Positions 1 to 7,796 of a DNA stretch of 36,476 bases are shown piece by piece. A program made the position numbers and the translations under genes. Origin of the DNA: Clostridiales bacterium (GTDB lineage Bacteria > Bacillota > Clostridia > Mahellales > Mahellaceae); assembly GCA_030156435.1 (NCBI GenBank), contig JASGMM010000013.1, positions 1-36,476 on the forward strand. The letters are read 5' to 3'. The notes beneath the pieces were generated by a model. That model saw only the letters and a list, made by a program, of their open reading frames with translations, was not told the origin of the DNA and made no database searches. How positions within the stretch are numbered: position 1 is the stretch's first letter; the number at the start of each line of letters is the position of its first letter.

Positions 1-184
1 ATCAGCTATTTTCAGGCATGTGCGTGGGGTAAAATGTTTTTTATTGCGCCTGCAAACGTGCTATTTATCTCTATCTCCGGACATCGCAATTAGCTCTAAG
101 CGATATGCAATTCGTAACATAGCAAATTCAGCGTTTCAATTATATATTACGAATCGCAGATAAGCGATATGTGTATATAAAAAC

Positions 185-245
185 TGTGGATAATGTGTAT
201 AACTCTGTTGATAACACTGGTTTTCGCCCTTTAAATTGTGGATAA
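185..245. other. Cluster of DnaA-box-like 9-mers (possible origin or DnaA-binding region)
   Basis: TGTGGATAA, the complement of the DnaA box TTATCCACA, occurs exactly at 185-193 and 237-245. One-mismatch copies lie at 194-202 (TGTGTATAA) and 206-214 (TGTTGATAA). All four share one orientation and the first two abut. Upstream is AT-rich sequence with an 11-bp direct repeat TAAGCGATATG (97-107 and 161-171) and an inverted repeat ATTCGTAA/TTACGAAT (110-117, 147-154). Such arrays are typical of Firmicutes oriC beside dnaA. No dnaA or dnaN is visible, so it could also be a secondary DnaA-binding locus. Confidence 0.5.
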
Positions 246-310
246 CCATGTGCATGGAGGAAAAATGTCAACTAAACGCAATTTTATTTACATATTATAG
301 CAGTTATATG

Positions 311-349
311 AGAAAAAATTTAAAGGCCATGCTTTTTCAGCATGGCCTT
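311..349 (-). terminator. Rho-independent terminator of the zinc-ribbon gene
   Basis: An 11-bp perfect stem (AAGGCCATGCT at 323-333 with its complement at 339-349) encloses a 5-base loop. Read on the minus strand, the stem is followed by TTTAAATTTTTT (322 down to 311), a proper U-rich tail. No T-run follows on the plus side, so it serves the minus-strand gene ending at 405. Confidence 0.85.
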
Positions 350-404
350 GTAGACCAAATCAACCCTTTGTCTTAAATGGGATACCATTAAGCTCGGGGA
401 TTAC

Positions 405-692
405 CTATCTGCGCGCTTGGTAACAATCACTGCAGTAAACTGGTCTATCGTTTCTCGGCTCAAATGGAACCTTGGTAGGTGCGCCGCACGCTGCGCATAC
501 CGCATCGTACATCTGACGTGGCTGCCCCGATGACATACCGCCTCTTCTGTTGGCCTTCCTGGAGTCTCTGCATTCTTTGCATCTAGCGGGTTCGTTTTGG
601 AAACCCCTTTCAGCATAGAATTCCTGCTCGCCTGCTGTGAACACGAACTCGCGGCCACAATCTTTACACACTAATACCTTGTCTTCATACAT
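405..692 (-). CDS. Small zinc-ribbon protein with CxxC pairs
   Basis: This 95-residue protein has two putative zinc-binding modules. The first has CKDC near residue 10 and CKEC near residue 38, matching the probable zinc-ribbon family often found in Firmicutes. The second has CAAC and CSDC separated by 17 residues, the CxxC-x17-CxxC arrangement. The linker is rich in Arg and Lys. Such proteins are thought to bind nucleic acid or partner proteins, but no reaction is known. The ATG at 692 follows GAGGGGAT at a normal distance. The gene has its own promoter (749-777) and terminator (311-349), so it is monocistronic. The family call is secure; the biological role is unknown. Confidence 0.88.
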   Translation of the reverse strand: MYEDKVLVCKDCGREFVFTAGEQEFYAERGFQNEPARCKECRDSRKANRRGGMSSGQPRQMYDAVCAACGAPTKVPFEPRNDRPVYCSDCYQARR

Positions 693-723
693 GGAATAAA
701 TCCCCTCGCTTATAAGTTTTTAC

Positions 724-777
724 TACGCGACTTTATCGCGTATGATTCATTATACAACCATTATCTCCAAAAAGCAA
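724..777 (-). promoter_or_regulatory. Promoter of the zinc-ribbon gene with palindrome at the start site
   Basis: On the minus strand a TATAAT (749-754) lies 17 bases from TTGCTT (772-777). Transcription should begin near 742. Exactly there is the inverted repeat TACGCGA-5-TCGCGTA (724-730 with 736-742). It could be an operator or a 5'-UTR hairpin just upstream of the ribosome site. Confidence 0.55.
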
Positions 778-874
778 TAGATTTATTAAAATTTTTTTGT
801 GGGCAATGGTAATATTTTTCTGCCATCTACCACAAGTAGCAAAAGTTCTAGTCACTCGTGCACTTTATCCGCTA

Positions 875-1126
875 TCATGGTTTATGCTCCAAAGCATATC
901 GCACCATCGCTCTGAGATTTTCGGGAGGCGTCCTCGGCGATACTTCACAGCCGGCACCCACTATATGATACCTGCCACATACTTTATGGCAATAAGCAGC
1001 GGCCTTATACACATCATCGGGTGTACCGTTTAGCAGATCGTCTATGGTGGATACATTGTCCAGAATCACTCTATCCGGCCCTACTATTTGACGAGCTGTC
1101 TCGAGAACCACAGGAAAATTTGGCCT
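875..1126 (-). pseudogene. C-terminal remnant of a uroporphyrinogen decarboxylase-family gene
   Basis: The minus-strand frame encodes a recognisable C-terminus of the UroD/MtaA superfamily. It contains the family's DNVSTIDDLLNGTPDDV stretch (family pattern GNVDPVxVLLxGTPEDV), then GAGCEV and TPPENL before the stop. Only about 80 codons survive, against about 340-380 for a full member. The only start is a GTG at 1111 with no ribosome site, and the frame closes upstream at a stop near 1150. The missing N-terminal three quarters lie where the proS promoter now is, so the gene was probably deleted down to this stub. It might still be transcribed, but it lacks most of the barrel. Confidence 0.7.
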
Positions 1127-1144
1127 GTATCTTTTATTCCAATG

Positions 1145-1173
1145 TTTTTATTTTTTCTTCTCTATGATATAAT
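1145..1173 (+). promoter_or_regulatory. Possible proS promoter
   Basis: A perfect TATAAT at 1168-1173 lies 40 bases before the proS start. The hexamer 17 bases upstream (TTTTTA, 1145-1150) is a poor -35, so only the -10 is well supported. No T-box or other aminoacyl-tRNA synthetase leader is visible in the short gap. Confidence 0.4.
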
Positions 1174-1212
1174 AATAAGCGACTATTTGCGATAAAGGTG
1201 GTATATTTACAT

Positions 1213-2922
1213 ATGAAAATGTCGGAAATGTTTTTTACAACGCTGCGCGAAACCCCGTCTGAGGCTGAAATACCCAGCCATCAGCTTATGCTCCGCGCAG
1301 GGCTTATGCGCAAGCTGGCAAGCGGTATATACAATTATTTGCCGCTCGGCAAGCGCGTGCTCAAGAAGGTCGAGGAGATAGTGCGCGAGGAAATGGATAA
1401 GACTGGCGCTCAGGAGATATTGGCCTCGGCGTTGCTGCCAGCTGAATTATGGAAGGAGACCGGGCGCTGGAACGTATTTGGTCCTGAAATGTTCAAATTA
1501 AAGGACCGAAATGAGCGTGAATTCTGCCTCGGCCCTACGCACGAGGAGATATTCACTGATATAGTCCGCAACGAAATAAAATCGTATAAACAGTTGCCTT
1601 TTAACCTGTATCAGATACAAACCAAATATAGAGATGAGAAACGACCGCGTTTCGGCGTCATGCGCTCGCGTGAATTCATAATGAAAGACGCCTACAGTTT
1701 CGATAAAAACTGGGATGGGCTGGATATATCATATAAAAAGATGTACGATGCCTATTGCGCCATATTCGACCGTTGCGGCCTAAAATACTGGGTGGTGGAT
1801 GCCGACACTGGCGCCATGGGCGGTAAGGATTCCAACGAATTCATGGTGCCCTCCGATGTCGGGGAGGCTGAAGTGGTTTATTGCGATGAATGCGGATACG
1901 CGGCCAACGTTGAAAAGGCTCCGTGCGTGAATCGGGCAATTCACGCAGAGGACGTTGAGAAGGAAATAAAGAAAGTGGCTACGCCCGATGTAAAAACGGT
2001 TGACGAGTTGATGCATTTCTTCAATACCACCGCCGACCGTTTTGTTAAGACGCTCATATACTCGATAGACGGCAAAGCGGTGGCGGTCATGTTACGCGGT
2101 GATCGTGAGGTGAATATCACCAAGCTTCAAAATCTTTTCAAGGCATCGGACATAGAGATGGCCGACCGCAATACGGTGGAGAGCGTTACCGGTGCCGAAG
2201 TTGGTTTCGCAGGCCCGATTAATATAAACGTCGATGTGCTGGTAGTGGACGACGAAGTGGCTCATATGAAAAATTTCATAATAGGCGCCAATGAAACCGG
2301 TTATCACTACGAAAACGTAAACTACGGCAGAGACTTCAAAGCCGACGTAGTCGCCGATATACGAAACATAGAGGTAGGAGAGCCCTGCCCTAAATGTGGA
2401 AAACCCATAAACATAGCCCGCGGCATAGAGGTAGGCCATATATTCAAGCTCGGCACCAAGTACACCGAAGCGTTGGGTGCCACATACCTAGATGAAAACG
2501 GACAGGAGCAGCCCATCATCATGGGCTGCTATGGCATAGGCATAAACAGAACAGTAGCCGCTATAATAGAGCAACACCACGACGACAGGGGCATAATATG
2601 GCCCATGAGCGTAACGCCGTATCACGTAATCATCGTCGTGGCCAGTAATTATCAACCCGAGCAGATACAGGCCGCCGAAAAAATACACGATGAGCTGGCC
2701 GCGCGCGGAATAGAGGTTCTGTTGGATGACCGCGACGAAAGAGCGGGTGTCAAATTCAACGATGCTGATTTAATAGGCATACCTATACGTATCACCGTAG
2801 GCAAAAAAATAAGCGACGGTATGGTGGAATTCAAACGCCGCGATAAGGCCGAGAGCATAGACATACCTATAAACGATATAGTCAATAAGGTTATAGACGA
2901 GATAAATCGCGAACTGGCGTAA
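1213..2922 (+). CDS. proS: Prolyl-tRNA synthetase
   Basis: This class II aminoacyl-tRNA synthetase charges tRNA-Pro with proline in the cytoplasm. The protein is about 569 residues, the bacterial ProRS length. The N-terminal core includes a motif-2-like [19 protein letters not shown] and a GPTHEE motif near residue 110. An insertion of about 180 residues (roughly 220-400) corresponds to the Ala-tRNA-Pro editing domain. The C-terminal anticodon-binding domain contains [15 protein letters not shown] longer frame begins with GTG at 1198, but AAAGGTGGT at 1194-1202 overlaps that codon and is ideally placed for the ATG at 1213, so 1213 is chosen. The neighbouring flagellar genes have their own ribosome sites and are functionally unrelated. 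Confidence 0.97.
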   Translation: MKMSEMFFTTLRETPSEAEIPSHQLMLRAGLMRKLASGIYNYLPLGKRVLKKVEEIVREEMDKTGAQEILASALLPAELWKETGRWNVFGPEMFKLKDRNEREFCLGPTHEEIFTDIVRNEIKSYKQLPFNLYQIQTKYRDEKRPRFGVMRSREFIMKDAYSFDKNWDGLDISYKKMYDAYCAIFDRCGLKYWVVDADTGAMGGKDSNEFMVPSDVGEAEVVYCDECGYAANVEKAPCVNRAIHAEDVEKEIKKVATPDVKTVDELMHFFNTTADRFVKTLIYSIDGKAVAVMLRGDREVNITKLQNLFKASDIEMADRNTVESVTGAEVGFAGPININVDVLVVDDEVAHMKNFIIGANETGYHYENVNYGRDFKADVVADIRNIEVGEPCPKCGKPINIARGIEVGHIFKLGTKYTEALGATYLDENGQEQPIIMGCYGIGINRTVAAIIEQHHDDRGIIWPMSVTPYHVIIVVASNYQPEQIQAAEKIHDELAARGIEVLLDDRDERAGVKFNDADLIGIPIRITVGKKISDGMVEFKRRDKAESIDIPINDIVNKVIDEINRELA

Positions 2923-2935
2923 ATACCTATAAAGC

Positions 2936-2986
2936 TCCCTCCGCTTTATGCCGAAAATAAGAACAAAGGCAATAGAACGGAGGGAT
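2936..2986 (+). promoter_or_regulatory. Inverted repeat covering the fliD ribosome-binding site
   Basis: TCCCTCCG at 2936-2943 is the exact complement of CGGAGGGA at 2979-2986, which is the fliD Shine-Dalgarno. The loop is about 35 bases. In RNA the pairing would hide the ribosome site. No protein or ligand site can be identified. Confidence 0.35.
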
Positions 2987-2991
2987 TTATT

Positions 2992-4902
2992 ATGTATATG
3001 AATCCTATAAATACATTTAGGGTAAGCGGCCTGGCATCGGGCATAGATACAGAAAGCATAGTAAAACAGCTCATGACGGTAGAGCGCTTGCCATTAGACC
3101 GCTTAAAACAAAACCGGCAGATAATGGAATGGACTCAAGCTGCGTATCGAGATATGAACAGCGCATTATTGGCCTTTCGCAATCAGGTGTCCAACATGCG
3201 CCTGCAAGGCAATTTCCTGGCCAATAAAGTAACATCATCAAATGAATCGGTGGCCACGGCTACGGCAAGCGGATCAGCCACCGGCTCGGTGTATGATATA
3301 AATATCGACCAATTGGCTGCGTCAGCTAAGGCTATAAGCACCGACGGCATATCCAACCTAAAGAGCGTGCTGATAGGACAGGGTATAACCGCCCCTGTAA
3401 TTATAGATTCCTCGTCCAATTCATTCCAGCTCAAGGTCGGCTCCAATACTGCTGTTATAACGCTTGCTGAAGGTACTTATAACACCGCAGGTGATCTTGC
3501 AGCGGCCATACAGGCAGCCATAAATGCAAAGGCATCGGAACTCGGCATAGCGGAAGATGCTATAAAAGTATATGCGATACCCGACAATAAGCTTCAATTC
3601 GTATCCAGTTCGTCCATCAAATTCGAGCTTATGCCGGCTGAAACAAACGATGCTTTGAGCAAGCTCGGTTTCGACGTGCCCGCTGGCAGCTCGGTCAAGT
3701 CGACGGTACAAAGCGTGGATATAAACGCGCCGATAAATCAGATGATAAGCGAGGGCCGATTGGCCGGCGTATCAACCCCATACGCAGACAATCTGACTTT
3801 CTCCATCACCACTTACAATCAGGATGGGAATGCTTTAAGCAAAACTTTCACTATAAATCCTAACACGCAGAGCCTGCAGGACGTCATATCGGCCATACAA
3901 AATTCCGGCTTAGGCCTAACCGGGTTTTATGATGCGGCCAGCGATAAAATAGCCTTCACATCAAAGTATACCGGAAATAACAACGCTGCCGGCGCAGATA
4001 TAGAATTCGGCGGTGATGCTGCAGATTTTTTGAACAATGTTATGAGGTTAGGCGTAACCGATGGCCAAGATGCGACTTTCACCATAAACGGCCTTGAGAC
4101 GTCGCGCAAGAGCAATACGTTCGCCTTAAACGGCGTCACTTTCACGCTCAAGAGCGCTGGAGCAGCCACCATATCGGTGCAGCAGGATACAGATGCCATA
4201 GTGAATAAGATAAAGGATTTCGTAACGCAATACAACGACATAATGGATAAGATTAATTCCGCACTGACTGAAAAGCGCTACAGGGATTATCTTCCGCTCA
4301 CCGATGAGCAGAAGGATGCCATGAGCGATAAAGAAATAGAGCGATGGGAAGAGAAGGCTAAAAGCGGCTTGTTAAACGGCGACAGCATACTATATAAGGC
4401 GTTCTATGATATGCGAAACGCCATATCCCACCCTGTACAGGGTGTAAGCGGTGAGCTTAATTCTATGTCAAAATTGGGCATAACCTCCGGCCTGTGGTAT
4501 GAAAACGGGCGCCTTTATATAGATGAAACCAAGCTGCGCGATGCCGTATCCAACGACCCCGATGGCGTTATGGAGCTCTTCACCAAGACATCCACTGCCA
4601 CCGATAAAACACAGGCCTTCAATGAATCCGGCATAGCCCAGCGTTTATACAATATAGTAAACAACACCATAACCGCTATCACGGATAAAGCCGGTCAAAG
4701 CAACAGCTTATCCAAAGTGGATAACAGCATATTAGGTCTGCAGATGAGGAATATGGACAATCGCATAAGGGATATGGAGCAGCGCCTAATAGCTATTGAG
4801 GATCGCTATTACAGGCAATTTACAGCTATGGAGCGGGCATTGAATCAAATGAATGCTCAGAGCGCATGGCTGGTTCAACAACTAGTTGCATCTCAACAAT
4901 AA
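2992..4902 (+). CDS. fliD: Flagellar filament cap protein FliD (HAP2)
   Basis: FliD is exported through the flagellar export apparatus and forms the cap under which flagellin subunits assemble. The 636-residue protein has the FliD N-terminal signature FRVSGLASGIDTESIVKQLM at about residues 8-27. A long variable middle follows, and then the conserved C-terminal domain, including the KIKDFVTQYND stretch and a helical tail rich in Met and Gln. There is no signal peptide, as expected for type III-like export. The ATG at 2992 follows ACGGAGGG (2977-2984). fliS and a fliT-like gene follow directly, the usual filament-assembly order. The ribosome site may be sequestered (2936-2986). Confidence 0.96.
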   Translation: MYMNPINTFRVSGLASGIDTESIVKQLMTVERLPLDRLKQNRQIMEWTQAAYRDMNSALLAFRNQVSNMRLQGNFLANKVTSSNESVATATASGSATGSVYDINIDQLAASAKAISTDGISNLKSVLIGQGITAPVIIDSSSNSFQLKVGSNTAVITLAEGTYNTAGDLAAAIQAAINAKASELGIAEDAIKVYAIPDNKLQFVSSSSIKFELMPAETNDALSKLGFDVPAGSSVKSTVQSVDINAPINQMISEGRLAGVSTPYADNLTFSITTYNQDGNALSKTFTINPNTQSLQDVISAIQNSGLGLTGFYDAASDKIAFTSKYTGNNNAAGADIEFGGDAADFLNNVMRLGVTDGQDATFTINGLETSRKSNTFALNGVTFTLKSAGAATISVQQDTDAIVNKIKDFVTQYNDIMDKINSALTEKRYRDYLPLTDEQKDAMSDKEIERWEEKAKSGLLNGDSILYKAFYDMRNAISHPVQGVSGELNSMSKLGITSGLWYENGRLYIDETKLRDAVSNDPDGVMELFTKTSTATDKTQAFNESGIAQRLYNIVNNTITAITDKAGQSNSLSKVDNSILGLQMRNMDNRIRDMEQRLIAIEDRYYRQFTAMERALNQMNAQSAWLVQQLVASQQ

Positions 4903-4932
4903 ACAGATGACGAAAGGGGTCATATATAGATA

Positions 4933-5325
4933 ATGATTTTAAATAATCCTTATCAGCAGTATCAGCAAAACAGTATAATGACGGCCAGCCCCGGTGAACT
5001 CATACTGCTGCTGTATGATGGGGCCATAAAGTTTATAAAGCAGGCTAAAGTATATATAGATGAGAAAGATATGCAAAAAGCCAACAATGCAATATTGAAG
5101 GCCGAGGACATCGTGGCTGAGCTTATGACTGACCTCGATCCGGATTATGATATATCGCATGATCTATACAGCCTGTACGAGTTTATAAACGACTGCCTCG
5201 TAAGGGCCAACATAAAAAAAGATAAGGAACTTCTTGATCAAAGCCTTGATCTCATAAACGATATGCGTCAAACGTGGGCTCAGGTCGTCAAACAGTATCG
5301 CCAGCAAGAATACGCGGGTATATGA
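4933..5325 (+). CDS. fliS: Flagellar export chaperone FliS
   Basis: FliS binds the C-terminus of unpolymerised flagellin in the cytoplasm and keeps it export-competent. The 130-residue protein begins with the family hallmark NPYQQYQQNSIMTASPGELILLLYDGAIKF, spread over residues 4-33 (key residues Y, Q, ASPGEL and LYDG), and is otherwise helical, as in FliS. It lies 30 bases after fliD and 4 bases before the fliT-like gene. The ribosome site AAAGGGG at 4913-4919 is about 13 bases from the ATG, somewhat long. Flagellin, its client, is not in the window. Confidence 0.96.
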   Translation: MILNNPYQQYQQNSIMTASPGELILLLYDGAIKFIKQAKVYIDEKDMQKANNAILKAEDIVAELMTDLDPDYDISHDLYSLYEFINDCLVRANIKKDKELLDQSLDLINDMRQTWAQVVKQYRQQEYAGI

Positions 5326-5329
5326 TGCC

Positions 5330-5683
5330 ATGTCTTATTTAGAGCAAAAGAAAGCGCTTATGCTCAAGATAAATGAAATAGCATCCATGCAGCGCTCTGC
5401 TGTACAAGAGGCTGATATGCAAAAGCTTCAGCAGCTTATAGATGAAAGGCAACGCTGCATGGATGCCATAGATGCTATAAGCGATGATAGCTTCGACCAC
5501 GAATTAGCCGATATAATCGAGCAAATACAGGATATAGATAAAGAAACCCATTCAATGCTCGAACATATGATGCACGATGTGGACGATAAGCTCGGCAGTA
5601 TAAAAAATACAAGAATCGGTTTAATAAAATATAATGCCGGGGTATCGCAGATACCGCCGGCATTCGTGGATAAAAAGATGTAA
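5330..5683 (+). CDS. fliT: FliT-like flagellar chaperone
   Basis: This is a 117-residue, mostly helical, charged protein whose place directly after fliS is that of FliT in Bacillus-type clusters. FliT binds FliD and keeps it export-competent. Its sequence is weakly conserved, so the call rests on length, the LQQLIDERQRCMDAIDAI-like helical pattern near residues 33-50, and gene order. The ATG at 5330 lies 4 bases after the fliS stop, so translation is probably coupled. The stop is only two bases from the stop of the convergent sugar-binding gene, and no terminator hairpin is visible between them. Confidence 0.8.
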   Translation: MSYLEQKKALMLKINEIASMQRSAVQEADMQKLQQLIDERQRCMDAIDAISDDSFDHELADIIEQIQDIDKETHSMLEHMMHDVDDKLGSIKNTRIGLIKYNAGVSQIPPAFVDKKM

Positions 5684-5685
5684 TT

Positions 5686-6678
5686 CTATTGAATGCTGTC
5701 AGCATTGTCTTTGGTGACAACAGACACGCCTGTATCGACATTTGGATTATCGATGTTTTCGCCTTTAATGGCTTTTACTGCAGCCTTCATGCCTTCATAT
5801 CCCATAGTCTCAGGGTTTTGCACTATAGTACAATACAGCCAACCTTCCTTCACCAACGAAAGTATCGCATCGGACTTGTCAAATCCAACACCCACTATAT
5901 CTTTTTGGCCATATGCTTTTATGGCATTGCCAACTCCAACAGTAGAACCTTCATTGGTACCAAAAATACCAACTACTCCATCGGTAATATAATTATCTGC
6001 TATATCCTGGCTTTTCATGGCATCGCCTTCGCCGTATTGGGTGGGAAGCAATGTATAGCCTTTTCCTTCGAATGCTTCGCGGAAGCCTTTTTCGCGCAAG
6101 ACTGTAGAAGTCGTCGCGGAATTTACGTTCACGATACCTATTTTACCGTCTTTTTTACCGGCTGCCTCCAGAGCTTGGATCATTTGTTCACCGGCTGTTC
6201 TGCCAGCTGCCTGGTTATCCGTCGCAAAAGTCGCATATGCCTCGGTATTGGCCGGAGAGTCTACATAAACGATCTTTATACCATTCGCCTTTGCCTCTTC
6301 CAAAGCCGCTGTAACGGCATCTGGCCCATTTGCAGCTATTATTATGGCATCAGCGCCATCGGCAATCGCATTATTAACTCGCTCTATTTGCTGAGCATCG
6401 TCTTTTTTATCGGGAGCCATCCATTTATAATCGATATTTCCAAGCTCCTCAACCGCCTTCTTAGCGCCTTTATCTACCGCAACCCAATGCTGATCTGTGC
6501 TATCCATAGTAATAAGGATAATCTTATATTTTTCACCCTCATTTTGCTCCGTCGCATTGTCAGTAGAACCATTGGTTTCCCCTTCGCCAGTCGTTCCGGA
6601 ACTATTCTGGCTACATCCCGCCAAAACACTGACCAATAAAACCGCGCATAATAAAACTGCTAAAATTTTCTTTCTCAT
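5686..6678 (-). CDS. RbsB-type sugar-binding lipoprotein of ABC importer 1
   Basis: This is the extracytoplasmic solute receptor of an RbsABC-type importer. It starts with a lipoprotein signal: two Lys, a hydrophobic run, then the lipobox LAGC, with the lipidated Cys near residue 21. A Ser/Thr/Asn/Glu-rich linker of about 25 residues follows. The rest is the two-lobed periplasmic-binding fold of the ribose/galactose class (KIILITMDSTDQHW, DAIIIAANGPDAV, GIFGTNEGSTVG, VGVGFD). A longer frame begins with TTG at 6693 inside the ribosome site. AGGT/GGAGGT at 6686-6691 fits the ATG at 6678, giving about 330 residues. It is the last gene of its importer operon. The ligand cannot be told from sequence; a pentose or hexose is likely. 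Confidence 0.9.
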   Translation of the reverse strand: MRKKILAVLLCAVLLVSVLAGCSQNSSGTTGEGETNGSTDNATEQNEGEKYKIILITMDSTDQHWVAVDKGAKKAVEELGNIDYKWMAPDKKDDAQQIERVNNAIADGADAIIIAANGPDAVTAALEEAKANGIKIVYVDSPANTEAYATFATDNQAAGRTAGEQMIQALEAAGKKDGKIGIVNVNSATTSTVLREKGFREAFEGKGYTLLPTQYGEGDAMKSQDIADNYITDGVVGIFGTNEGSTVGVGNAIKAYGQKDIVGVGFDKSDAILSLVKEGWLYCTIVQNPETMGYEGMKAAVKAIKGENIDNPNVDTGVSVVTKDNADSIQ

Positions 6679-6726
6679 GCAACTTACCTCCAAATATTTT
6701 TTATTTATTAATTAAAGCATATAGCT

Positions 6727-7761
6727 TTAACTAGCCTTTTGTATGGGTATTGTTTTATCCTCGAGCACTTTTTTTCTTGGCCTACCAGTGCGAATGACCA
6801 CATCGAGTAAAACAGATACAACGACAATCGTACCTATAACAATATTGCGTATGGCCACCGGAGCTCCCGCAAACTGAAGACCGTTTTGAAGCACTCCCCA
6901 TATAGCTGCACCAACGACCGTTCCCAGCAAGATACCTTGACCGCCCAGCGTGGATATACCGCCGATAACAGCCGCGGCTACCGCGTACATTTCATACATA
7001 GTACCGGCATCCATAGTGCCCATACCTGCTGTAGCACACGTTATAAGACCGACTACGGCGGCACAAAATGAACTTATGACATAGGCAATAATTACAGTCA
7101 TGTCTGTATTTACACCGGACAGCTTGGCTGCCTCAATATTGCTTCCTACGGCGTAAATATAACGGCCGGTGCGCGTCCTGCTTAAAATGAAGTTAAATAC
7201 CAAAAATATGGCTAAAGCTATCCAAATAGTGTTATATACCCCTGCCACGCTGCCATAATAGAAAAAGTCGCGAAAGCCTTGCGCCGCTTCTCCTATAGCA
7301 TCGGTATTATAGTTGTTATTAACTATCTGAGCAATGCCGCGAGCAACCGTCATAGTACCCAGCGTAGCGATAAATGGTGGCAGTTTGCATTTTGCAACCA
7401 ATGCACCATTGAGTACACCGACTCCAAGACAGCTTATAAGGGTAACTAACACAGCTATCCACGGATCCATGCCTTTTGTCATTAAAGTTGCAGATATCAT
7501 AGTGCTCATGCCTACAACCGATCCTATAGACAAATCAATGTTTCCGGTAATGAGCACATAACCCTGCCCAATGCCGATAATAAGTATCGGAGCAATTTGG
7601 CGGAGCAAATTTCCGATATTTCTAGCAGAATAGAACGATGGATTTAAAAAGCTAAACAGCAAGCATAACGCTATCAAACCAATAGTGCCAGTTAAAACCT
7701 GCCCCATCCCGCGAATGGAAATTAATCTTTCCCATAAATTCATTTTTTTCGAGTTTTCCAT
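6727..7761 (-). CDS. RbsC-type sugar ABC permease of importer 1
   Basis: This membrane subunit forms the translocation channel of the importer. The roughly 344-residue protein has about 8-10 hydrophobic segments. It shows family motifs such as GQGYVLITGNIDLSIGSVVG (residues about 65-85), LPPFIATLGTMTVARG and GGISTLGGQGILLGTVVGA. The call is secure at family level. TTG at 7767 is an alternative start but lies only 2 bases from AGGAG (7770-7774); the ATG at 7761 has a normal 8-base spacing. It is preceded by the ATPase and followed by the binding protein, so the order is A-C-B. Confidence 0.92.
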   Translation of the reverse strand: MENSKKMNLWERLISIRGMGQVLTGTIGLIALCLLFSFLNPSFYSARNIGNLLRQIAPILIIGIGQGYVLITGNIDLSIGSVVGMSTMISATLMTKGMDPWIAVLVTLISCLGVGVLNGALVAKCKLPPFIATLGTMTVARGIAQIVNNNYNTDAIGEAAQGFRDFFYYGSVAGVYNTIWIALAIFLVFNFILSRTRTGRYIYAVGSNIEAAKLSGVNTDMTVIIAYVISSFCAAVVGLITCATAGMGTMDAGTMYEMYAVAAAVIGGISTLGGQGILLGTVVGAAIWGVLQNGLQFAGAPVAIRNIVIGTIVVVSVLLDVVIRTGRPRKKVLEDKTIPIQKAS

Positions 7762-7796
7762 CTTCAATACTCCTGACTATAATCTTATAAAACACA

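Larger units (their letters stand above)
1..404. other. Non-coding stretch left of the zinc-ribbon gene
   Basis: No credible gene is visible in these 404 bases. They hold the DnaA-box-like cluster, short repeats at 97-171, and the terminator hairpin at 323-349. An 11-codon reading frame (ATG 265, stop 298-300) follows a GGAGG at 256-260. It begins only four bases after that site and resembles no known leader, so it is not called as a gene. Confidence 0.6.

Noticed and set aside
265-300. An 11-codon leader peptide after GGAGG
   Set aside because: The spacing is only four bases, the nearby hairpin terminates the opposite strand, and no plus-strand gene follows that it could regulate.
5689-6639. 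Open frame of 316 codons on the plus strand
   Set aside because: It lies wholly opposite the sugar-binding lipoprotein gene, has no ribosome site, and its product (rich in Cys, Ile, Tyr, Phe) looks like an antisense shadow.
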